From Blastocystis hominis (Eukaryota; Sar; Bigyra; Opalinata; Blastocystidae), in assembly GCF_000151665.1 (NCBI RefSeq), contig NW_013171849.1:248001-312000 (forward strand): a DNA stretch of 64,000 bases. The letters are read 5' to 3'. The notes under the pieces were generated by a model. The model was not told the DNA's origin and made no database searches. It saw only the letters and a list, made by a program, of their open reading frames with translations. Positions 55,717-64,000 of this stretch are shown here, in pieces. How positions within the stretch are numbered: position 1 is the first letter of the stretch; the number at the start of each line of letters is the position of its first letter. A program made the translations under genes and the position numbers.

Positions 55717-56209
55717 CTATTCTATACTAACAGACTTGATTCCATTGGAATTCTTTGTTCTAGGGATTGTCAATACGAGGAGTCCATCCTCGATTTTAGC
55801 AGTCATCAGCTGAGGATCCGAATCAATCGGTAATTGAATGCTCTTTTTGAATTCTCCGTTTCTTCTCTCGGCAATAAGATAGGTGTCGTCGTTTGTAATC
55901 ACTTTTCGTTTTCTTTTCCCTTCAATGAGCACGTAGTCATCACAGACATTCACACGGCATCTCTCTTTTGACACTCCCGGAATATCTGCTATAATGACAT
56001 AATAATCGGGAGTCTACATGGAGAAGTCTATCAAAAATGTACTTCAATCATATCCAAATCAACAGAAAACTGATCATCTCCCTTGCGCTGCCTACCAATC
56101 ATGATGAATAATAACAATTTTACTGAGCAATCTTGGCAGTTGCCACAGCATGCAGAGAATAGTCATCCTCATCAAAGAAGGAGTTTTTTGCAAAATTGAG
56201 CAGCGACAT
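55717..56209 (-). CDS. Small heat shock protein, Hsp20/alpha-crystallin family
   Basis: The start MSLLNFAKNSFFDEDD is followed by two introns (32 and 29 bp) and the alpha-crystallin domain: DYYVIIADIPGVSKERCRVN, DDYVLIEGKRKRKV, YLIAERRNGEFKKSIQLP, and the hallmark AKIEDGLLVLTIPRTK (A-x-x-x-D-G-V-L-x-I/V-x-x-P). The length is about 140 residues, normal for a minimal Hsp20. These chaperones bind unfolding proteins without ATP and form oligomers through the C-terminal I-x-I-like end (SVSIE). It is placed immediately downstream of unrelated genes, with no operon-like meaning. Confidence 0.88.
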
Positions 56210-56481
56210 GGAAAAAGTGAGGAATCACTCAAAAAGACCGAAGATTCTTTCTCATATGATTTTAAATCCAATAAACTTATTGGATGAACAAGTTTAGTTG
56301 AATCGGAGCATCCAATCATTTTATAGCGGAACAATAATAAGAAAAATAATAATAATAATACAACTATTTTTATTATTATACATTGTTATGGATTCGACTT
56401 TATACTATTGACATTCGTTCCAAACCGAAGAAAGGACACAAAAATAGCACAATTTGAATTTCCCACAAACAACAATTACAA

Positions 56482-57635
56482 TTACTTTTGATTTTCACCA
56501 AAAGAGCCCCCATACGTATTTTCCTTATCATTTTTCACCTTGTTCCAAATCACCGACACATCGGCCTCATCGACAGGCTCCGTCTGCGTCTGCCTTCTCC
56601 TCTGCAACACATCATCGACCACCTGCGTGATCAACGACGTAAACTGCAGCTGCGGCAGCGGAATCAAACTACCGTCCACTCCGAACCGCATTCCTACAAC
56701 AACCGCTTCAATCTCTGCACGATCGGCTCAATCGCGATCTTCATCGCCACCTTCTCCTTCCCCTCTTCCATCACCCCGTCTCCACACTCCTACCCCGTCC
56801 TTCCATCAGATTATTGCGCTGCAGAATCGCCAGCGGCTGCCCCAACATCTGGATCATCCCCACCAGCGTTTTCTCCGCAGACACGCCCAGCGACTGCGCG
56901 GCCAAATTCATCTCGCTCATCACCTGCGTCTGCAGCAGATAATAATGCTACTCCTCACCCTCGCCCTCCATTCTCACCGCCACCAGCGCGCGATGAATGA
57001 TTCCGTAGTTCGGGCCGCTCGGGTAGATCGTGATTCCGAGCGAATAAAGCACGTTGAACGCGTAGCTTTCCGGCAGATCCTTCCCTCCCAAAAAAAGCGA
57101 CGGCGGCGAGGTCTCGTAGGACAGCAAACTCGACGGCTCCGGGAACATCGGGCAGTCGAAGAAGTGCAGGTTCCGCTTCTGCGCTTCCTGCGCGTTAAAA
57201 AGGGGAAACGGGGAAACTAGGTGCACGTGGGAGGAGATTCGGTAGTCGTCGAGAGACATGTCAAAAACGGTTTTGGACGGCGTCAGCGCGTCGAAAAACG
57301 TGGAAACGTCGGCGTAGAAGGCCTCGGAGGCCGCGAGCGACCCGAGCTACGCGTGACGAAAGGTGGAAACGTGGAACCGCGATGATGAGCACGTCGCTGG
57401 CTTTGCAAAGATCGGAGAGAGAAGCGATGAAATCGGGCGCGCGGTCGTGGAGCAGTCCGCCTTGCGGCTTGAAGAAGGACTTGTGGACGAGCTCGCTGGA
57501 CACGAGGACGCGGTAGTTGCACGAAGAGAGACGCTGGGAGAGCACGCAGGCGAGGGATGATTCGCCGATCACGGAGACCTGGGAGTCATTCAGGGAGAAG
57601 GAAGAGGAACGTTGAAGGAGTGCGGAACCAGGCAT
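56482..57635 (-). CDS. Rossmann-fold NAD(P)-binding protein, F420-oxidoreductase/STEAP-like
   Basis: From MPGSALLQRSSSFSLNDS the fold begins with VSVIGESSLACVLSQRLSSC and YRVLVSSE. The first strand and helix of a dinucleotide-binding site are visible, although the glycine motif (GESSLA) departs from G-x-G-x-x-A/G. Then come LSDLCKASDVLIIAVPRF, FDMSLDDYRISSHVHLVSPF, a substrate-side part with GPNYGIIHRALVAVRM, a helical domain (QVMSEMNLAAQSLGVSAEK) and a C-terminus rich in charged residues. The layout resembles NADP-dependent F420 oxidoreductase and STEAP N-terminal domains. The true substrate is unknown. The start is uncertain: the frame upstream may belong to the same gene. A variant motif TGTTTGTG follows the stop (56,464-56,471, minus strand). 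Confidence 0.5.
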
Positions 57636-57764
57636 CGCTGGATTTTCGCTAGCGTTTCTACAGAGTAAAAAGGAGAGAAAGGAAAGGGAACGATAGGTAG
57701 GGGCGGGAGTGCGACGCTTTCGCGGGAGACGGCGCGTAATCTCATCGTAGAGGGAGGACATCTA

Positions 57765-58313
57765 GGAAATGACGGAATCGGCAGGGAAACGCGCAAGACC
57801 GGAAATACGACCTCGATGTCCGTGCCCTCGCGGTAATGTTTCTCCAAAAACGAATTTCTGCGTGTTCCCCATGACGGTCCCTTTCTTCTGCTGCTCTCGA
57901 CCCTTGTACGCCTTCAATTCCTTCACCATCTACAAGAGCAATGGGAATGGATTACGTACCACGTTTCCAATAATATTTTTACACATACTCCATTCTTCCT
58001 CCACTTTTCGGTGAGAATCAATTCTTGCGGTAAATGCATGTAACAACAAGTACATAAAGGTATTCCAGCTCTCTATCTCAGCTTCCGAGAGAGTGGGGAT
58101 TGAGGAGGGGAGGAAGTACTCCATTGTCCCATTCTCAGGAGTATTACACGCAATATTCAATGGCTGAATGAGTGTTTGGTCAATAGTATCATCTTCTAGA
58201 AGGTAACACAATGTGCTCTCGGAATACGGATGTCGCAAGATTCTTGATTGCTGAACTTATTTTCCTACAGAATATCGACGTTTGAAATCAAATACGTCTA
58301 GATCGTGAGACAT
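57765..58313 (-). CDS. Unknown protein, possibly joined to the downstream Rossmann gene
   Basis: The start MSHDLDE, then introns of 31 and 32 bp, leads to TIDQTLIQPLNIACNTPENG, SEAEIESWNTFMYLLLHAF, WSMCKNIIGNV, and after a 30-bp intron MVKELKAYKGREQQKKGT and HYREGTDIEVVF. No domain is recognised. No polyadenylation motif separates it from the next gene on the same strand, so the two may be one transcription unit or one protein. Confidence 0.45.
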
Positions 58314-58415
58314 TCAGTATTCCCAATTTTCGTGTTAGAAAACACCTTGTGATAGTCAAGCTTCTTCAAGAGAAAGTATGAAACAAAAAAGAATAAGAAT
58401 GATTTAACAAAAACA

Positions 58416-59531
58416 CTATTCTTCACTGCTATCGCTTTTTTTGCTCGAATTTTGCTTCTCCATCAGCGCTTTTCTCTTCCTCGTTTCCTCTCTTTCGGTC
58501 CCTACATTCAATTCCACCCACATGCCGCACAAGCAACATAATCCTCCTCCTGCATCTTCTGCATCTCAAACATCACTCTCCTCAACGTCTCCACCGGCAA
58601 TTTCTGCAGCTGCACCTCCACCGGAAACTTCCCATCGCTCCTCTCCACTCCACACGCCGCAAGAACCTGCAGAACTCTTCGCAATTCCGCGCCGCGCAGC
58701 GCCTCCAGCTGCGCTTTCAGCGCGCAAATCTCGCTCTCCGAGAGCTCGCGAGGCTTCACTGGCTTCACAGCCTGTGAAGCCAGTGTAGATTGTGTGAGTT
58801 GTGAGGATTGTGAGGATTGTGTTGTTGTTTGTGTTGTTGTTTGTGTCTCGAAATCGGCAGAAAACGCGGAGAATTGGCGCTTCAATGCGTCGAAAACGTT
58901 CTTCTTTCGCTCCTCCAAAAAGCTCTGCACCACCCAATCCTCCGCTTTGCTCTCCGAAAACGCGCTCTGCATCGCTGCAAACGCGCTACACCGCATCGCC
59001 ACGGCGCGACGACGTGCTGTATGATGCTTCTCCGCGGCGGCCGCGCTGAGCTGCTCGGCTTCTTTCTCGAAAAACTGCCGCAATCGCTGGGCCTGGAGGC
59101 TTCTACAAATGTGCTGCGAGCAAAAGGAGGCTACACCGGATCGCCCGGCTGGTTGTAGAGCAGCGCGTTGTCGAAAACGAGGCGGACGAGCTGGAAGAAG
59201 TCTGCGCGGGTCTGGATTTCGCCGGTTTGGAGCTTGTGTTGGATGGTGGAGAAGTCCATGGGGTGTTTAATCACGTCGAAATAGTCGGGAATGCCCAGCG
59301 CGGCGGGATCGACGGGCTCTAAAAAGGCGTCCGCGTCGTCGTGGCTCTGAGGAAGAAAAAGGAAAAGAGAAGAAAGGATACCATGAGACGAGAGAGAAGG
59401 GTGCTACAAAAGTGATAGTCGGGGGATTTGGGTTTGGATTCCGTTTTGATTTTGGGGGTTTTGGATTCTTTGGGGAGCTTCGGTTTGGAAGAACGCTTAC
59501 GGGTGGACGATGGTTGGGATGAATATCTCAT
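58416..59531 (-). CDS. BET-family bromodomain protein (bromodomain plus ET domain)
   Basis: A basic N-terminus (RKRSSKPKLPKESKTPKIK) is followed, after an intron of about 60 bp, by a single bromodomain: AFLEPVDPAALGIPDYFDVI, KHPMDFSTIQHKLQ, ADFFQLVRLVFDNALLYNQP. The acetyl-lysine-contacting asparagine is in LLYNQP. An alanine-rich coiled coil (LRQFFEKEAEQLSAAAAEKH) and a TQ/SQ-rich linker lead to an ET domain (LSESEICALKAQLEAL, QLQKLPVETLRRVMFEMQ). A 29-bp intron then gives a Lys/Ser/Glu tail (NSSKKSDSSEE). BET proteins read acetylated histones and recruit transcription factors. Having one bromodomain is usual in protists and plants (GTE type). Confidence 0.85.
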
Positions 59532-59551
59532 GTTGTTAAAAGGGAGATAAA

Positions 59552-60138
59552 TTACTCTTTGGTGCAGGTAAGGTCTTTCGAAGATGGAGAATACACGCCG
59601 AAAAGTAAAAAATCCCCAAATTCGTTGGTTCCCTTTCCAGAGACGTTGTAAACATTATCTTCTTTTACAAAGTTCAGAGTTAAGTTCCGTTCATATACAC
59701 GTTTTTGAATATCCGTCTTTACCACGAAGTACCCAGAATACAAACCCGAAACGGGTTCGGTGCTATCTTCTTGCTTTGAAAGCTTTAGGGAATATTGAAA
59801 ATCACAGGTAGAACCCAAGATTGAACCATCACAACCCATACCCCACTATACTTTAAAGAATAATCATTCCAAAACAATTCCAATCCATGTGCAACTCCGA
59901 CTTGATCGTTCGTAAACTCCTTTCATGATTAAGGTTTGTGGCTCTATATTTTATTATAGCATATATAGAAGAAACGATTTTTATCAATCAATAGAGGTTT
60001 CCTCTCAAGAGCGGGTAACTCCTCTTCAGAAACACTCGATGATTCGCTACACACATATAAATCTTCTCCATCAGCTTCTACAACAAAAGGATAAAGAATA
60101 ACGATACCTTTGGATGATTCTTGAGTATTCTTTTTCAT
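59552..60138 (-). CDS. Unknown protein with two G-x-Y-x-G-type beta modules
   Basis: The start MKKNTQESSKGIVILYPFV is followed by an acidic stretch (ESSSVSEEELPALERK). Introns of 33 and 30 bp then join MKGVYERSSRSCTWIGI to WGMGCDGSILGSTCDF. The second half holds GLYSGYFVV, VYNVSGKGTNEFGDFLLFGV and LTCTKE. The theme (Y-x-G-x-F ... V-x-G-x-G-x-[DN]-x-x-G-x-F-x-[IL]-x-G ... K) is seen in small beta-barrel proteins of many protists. Function is unknown. The stop is only 20 bp upstream of the start codon of the BET gene on the same strand. Confidence 0.55.
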
Positions 60139-61299
60139 GAAGAATAGTATTTAAAAATCTAAAGAGAATAGTACAGTAAATAATTCTAAATGACGAAAGA
60201 GCTTTACCAAGATTATTCTGTGTGTAATTCGTTTTTATCCTACAAAAACAATGGAGAATGAACTATGTGGAGTATCTAAAACACATCGAGATAACCCAAT
60301 GGGAAAGACAAATTGTAGGGAGTGTGGATTATTGTCCTGAAGGATTATGGCTCAGAGAGAATCGTCATTGATAGAGATAGAGAGAACAGCAATAAGAATG
60401 GTACCGGCGCAAAAAGGTAGCCTATTTGGAGTGATATGTGTGAGAAAAAGAAAATAGTGAAAAAAGAAGCAAAGCATTGGAATATCTAGTTGATTGAACA
60501 GAAGATTTGTGAATATGGTTACTTTTTAATAAAGGTAGATATAGTAGGAATGAGAATTGAGTGTGCATACAAAACAATAAGCGAGCTGCATGTGTTCAAA
60601 TGCATGAAACTAAAGAATACTGATATCTTGGCTTGTATTTATAATAGGGTAGAAATGAAACATCAAACAACAAACAACAATCCATTCCATTTTGCTACAA
60701 TTAGAGTATAATAGTGAATATCTAATAATGAGAATACATCCCTTGCCTAATCGATACTGAATACCATCTTTCATGCCTTACACTTTGTCAGAAGTGGATT
60801 TCTTACCCACTAACGATTTCAATTGATTACATACTATTCTACTGAACAGTATATATTGATAATGATAATGATACAATCAAGAATATTGAATCAATCGTTA
60901 CTATTTACATACATAACTAATCTCTCAGTGCTTGCTAAAAACAACTATTCATGAAACTAACCAGTACAATTCAGATCATTCGTTTGAAAGTCCAATTTAG
61001 TTTTTTTACACCCTATTGATATGCTAAGTAAAACGCATTTTTGATAAAGAATTGCTACATACTCAATCGTCTCCTTTTAATACTCTTCTTGTTCGTGAAT
61101 ACTATCATTCAGTTCTAGCATTGACTACACAAATAGGAAACATACTAGCAAAGCCAATCAGAGCTATATGGAAATTATGGAAGGGATTTAATTATGATCG
61201 GAACCTAAGTCAAAACATGATTAAAGACTGATGGTAAAGGGTTTGGAAAAAATCAAAGAGAACAAGTATTGATAATACCATAATAATGAACAATATAGA
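60139..61299. other. AT-rich intergenic DNA
   Basis: No gene supported. The one frame of note (60,490-60,711, plus) has no recognisable feature. Confidence 0.6.
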
Positions 61300-61751
61300 A
61301 TGGAATAAAGTGGTGAATTCAATGCTGGAATCATTGAATGATTTTGACAAGATCAGCGAGAATCGAAGAAACATCTATGAATCACATCGAATCAATCACA
61401 CAATTATTACTCGTAACTGACTTCCATCGAACTTTCTCGAACGAATTATGTCCATCTCTAGAAGGTAACTTGACAACTTGGAGTTTTGGAATATCTTAAT
61501 TCTATCCATATTTAGTATTTAGTATTACTTTGCAATGTCACTACATAAGGATTATTAAAATTGTAACCTCCTGCAGAATTGATAATGGATGTTAGATTTG
61601 GGAGATCTACAGTGACTCATTTCCAATCATTTGAGTTTTACTTCGCATTGTCAAGGAACATGATTCATCATCATACTTACCATAGAACACTCCATAAGCT
61701 AAGTTAATATATTGCAATGATGGAAGATCTAACCAATCATTTTACTAGAAC
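61300..61751 (-). pseudogene. Decayed 3' LRR array of copy D
   Basis: Short pieces related to the tails of copies A-C are present (for example the segment GACAAGATCAGCGAGAATCG, also found near 34,687), in several frames. They show that the LRR array of the right-edge gene was once longer. Confidence 0.5.
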
Positions 61752-63137
61752 TTATTCAATACTTTCAATTATTGTTGTTATAGATGAACAAAAGGCAGTG
61801 CTACCTAATGTAATGGATTGGAGATTTGGAAGATCTATTAATTTTTGGTTACACATCATATCAATACCTCGAAGCACAAATGAACTCCAATAGAAATTGT
61901 AAGAATCGTACTCATTAACACCTATGACGATATACTGTAATTGTGGTAGATTCTTCAATTCAAAGTCGCCAGCAAAATCACTGAAACTGTATGCACCAAC
62001 TTCAATCGATTTCAATGATTCACAATTCAATATGTGGAATGATTTCGATTTATTCTCTCTGTGGTAATTTTTGGCTTGAGTAAATGAATTCTTACCGATT
62101 TTCAAACTTTTCAGTCGATTCAATCCATTGATTTTCAATGTTTGCACTGAGCCAAAACAATCATCGCCGATTTCGATTGATTCCAACCATTCGAATTTGT
62201 TCATTTTCAATGCATTCAATTCATTACAACTATTCGAACATATCACCAATTCTGTTACTTGCAAATCCATTTCATTCAATTCAGAACTATTGTTCACTTC
62301 AATTCGTTTGGCAGGAACACTTACAATTGGTTCAGTTTTCATTTCACATGGTTTTTCATTCTTCAATACACTTCGAATACTTTCATTCATTCCTTTCACA
62401 TACCAACCTTCATACAAATCAATTCCACCCTTCTTCTCTTTTCCATGTTCCCATTCACTTTCACGAATTGCTGTTCCACTGCATTCATCAATCAAATATC
62501 CCAATCCATTTCGTACAAATTTACCATTTTCAATACTATATCCTCCTATATATACTGGAATTCGATTCAAGATTCCCACATTACTATTTACATCATCGTT
62601 TTCAGCATATTCGATCATTTGGTTATTATCAGCATCAAATTCACGAATCATTCGAATCAATTTGTCTTTTGACCAATATCCTTCAACTTTCTCTTTACCA
62701 TCATTTCTATCATATTCGATTCCATAACCATCTCGATTCATTTCTTCATCAAATCCACCTCGATAGATCACAATATCATCATTACCATCATTATCATCAT
62801 TCTCTTCACCATTTTCACCTTTACGCTTACATCGAATTGTCATTATCAATCCTTTTTTACCATTTTCGATTCTTCTTCGATCTCCATCATTTCCAACGAT
62901 TGAATCCCAGTTTTCTTTTCGTAATGCTTTACCATTCCTATATTCTGTCACTCCACCGATTCGTTTACCATTTTTCATCATCCATGCAAGACTCAAGATT
63001 CCACGATTGAACAATTGGCAACGACCTTCTACTTTACCCTCTTTCATTTCACTCAACAAATACTCATTAGAATGATCTCCTTGAAATAGAGTGACTTCAT
63101 ATTGTACTCCCTTGATGGAAATTATCTTCTTTTCCAT
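61752..63137 (-). CDS. MORN/LRR protein, copy D, longest family member
   Basis: ATG at 63,137 (MEKKIISIKGVQYEVTLFQG) gives 461 residues; the frame is open further upstream without homology. The N-terminal half has MORN-like units (YRGGFDEEMNRDGYGIEYD, VEGYWSKDKLIRMIREF, IPVYIGGYSIENGKFVRNGL) and aligns with copy E. A linker with MNESIRSVLKNEKPCEMK follows. The C-terminal half has LRRs as in A-C (LESIEIGDDCF, LKSLKIGKNSF, LKSIEVGAYSF, LQYIVIG) and one more complete unit, DLPNLQSITLGSTAF, that is frameshifted in A-C. It therefore links the two sub-families and is the best-preserved copy. Codons are AT-rich. No signal peptide is evident. Confidence 0.65.
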   Translation of the reverse strand: MEKKIISIKGVQYEVTLFQGDHSNEYLLSEMKEGKVEGRCQLFNRGILSLAWMMKNGKRIGGVTEYRNGKALRKENWDSIVGNDGDRRRIENGKKGLIMTIRCKRKGENGEENDDNDGNDDIVIYRGGFDEEMNRDGYGIEYDRNDGKEKVEGYWSKDKLIRMIREFDADNNQMIEYAENDDVNSNVGILNRIPVYIGGYSIENGKFVRNGLGYLIDECSGTAIRESEWEHGKEKKGGIDLYEGWYVKGMNESIRSVLKNEKPCEMKTEPIVSVPAKRIEVNNSSELNEMDLQVTELVICSNSCNELNALKMNKFEWLESIEIGDDCFGSVQTLKINGLNRLKSLKIGKNSFTQAKNYHRENKSKSFHILNCESLKSIEVGAYSFSDFAGDFELKNLPQLQYIVIGVNEYDSYNFYWSSFVLRGIDMMCNQKLIDLPNLQSITLGSTAFCSSITTIIESIE

Positions 63138-64000
63138 GGTAATGTAGTCATTGAGAAAAAACCTTGATTCTCTGGCTTGTTTTGAAGAATCTATATTATT
63201 ATGGCTTATGGATATGAATACAATCAAAATTGTTGACCATGATGCAAAAAATACTGATTTTCACAGTTTGTCCATAACTTCCATATTTCCCAAACTCAAT
63301 AATGATATATTCTTCTATGTATATAAATATTGAAACAATTTATTAATGATTTGGGACTTGTACTTAATGTTCGACTGTACTACACAACATAACGTAGATT
63401 TATAAATATGATGTGTGTGTAACGTATCGCTTAATAATAAATAGTATCCATATTACATTTATGATGCTTCTATGTGACAAAAGTACTAATGACTGTAAAT
63501 TCCTAACAATTCAAGCAATTTCATTAAATAACATAGTAAAATTGATATTTGCATGTGCTTTATCTCATCTGGTCCTACTTAATATCAATCTACACATTCA
63601 TTGTTGATGTAGGCAATTATCACGGAATATACAATTATTATATTAATATAATATAAATCCAAACGACCAACCTATATTAATACTAGTAACCGTTGGGTTA
63701 CTAAAAACACACGAATATAAAGATGAAATGAATAACATGATAAAATAGATTTGTTACTTAATAATATACTTATTGGAGAATAGATCAAAGTATTGAATTG
63801 TATTAATAATCAATAATCTAGAAAATAGAGGTAATAAGAAAGTATTCAAGATAAAAACGAAAACCTAATATTACTTAATAGAAATCAATGCCAATAAAAT
63901 AGGCATATATGCATGCATATACATTTGTAATGCAATACACAATCACTTTTTTCTTTTCGTTTCAAACTATTTAGGATGGATGAAAAACGACGAAATCTTG
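63138..64000. other. AT-rich DNA at the window edge
   Basis: No gene or recognisable element. Confidence 0.6.

Overview
The window looks like nuclear DNA of a Blastocystis-type stramenopile. Three things point there. Nearly every gene only reads through if very short GT-AG introns of about 26-38 bp (mostly 29-32 bp) are removed. Gene ends carry the motif TGTTTGTT, with a T five bases upstream in most genes. At least two genes (2399-2913 and 46283-50071) appear to get their stop codon from polyadenylation. Coordinates given for spliced genes run from start codon to stop and include the introns.

The layout alternates between two compartments. Compact, GC-richer housekeeping blocks lie at 1-15,700 and 46,270-60,140. 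The left block holds a PA-domain membrane protein, an RNPS1-like RRM/RS factor, a GNAT acetyltransferase, two membrane proteins, eIF2A, a PP4/PP6-type phosphatase, a DHHC palmitoyltransferase, an MFS transporter and importin-5. The right block holds a POL5/MYBBP1A homologue, SIL1, MAK16, an Sds3-like protein, mitochondrial ribosomal protein mL45, a small heat shock protein, a Rossmann-fold protein, a BET bromodomain protein and several unknowns. Ribosome biogenesis (POL5, MAK16), translation (eIF2A, mL45) and protein quality control (SIL1, Hsp20) are well represented.

Between them (15.7-46.2 kb) and at the right edge (60.1-64 kb) lies AT-rich, repeat-laden DNA. It holds a decayed Polinton/Maverick element: a protein-primed DNA polymerase B pseudogene with many stops and frameshifts, an intact RVE-type integrase, a deleted capsid-like gene, two unrecognised ORFs on the other strand, and a separate intact capsid-like gene at 42.6-43.8 kb. 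Around and among these parts sit five members of a MORN/leucine-rich-repeat family. Copies A and B form a 2.3-kb direct duplication. Copies A and C form a large inverted pair flanking the Polinton parts. Most copies have open 5' halves and decaying 3' repeat arrays. A GC-rich, cysteine-rich FN3/sushi-like gene (38.6-41.4 kb), full of minisatellites, stands as an island inside the AT-rich zone. The rest of that zone is simple-sequence DNA with one 150-bp assembly gap.

No tRNA, rRNA or CRISPR array was recognised.
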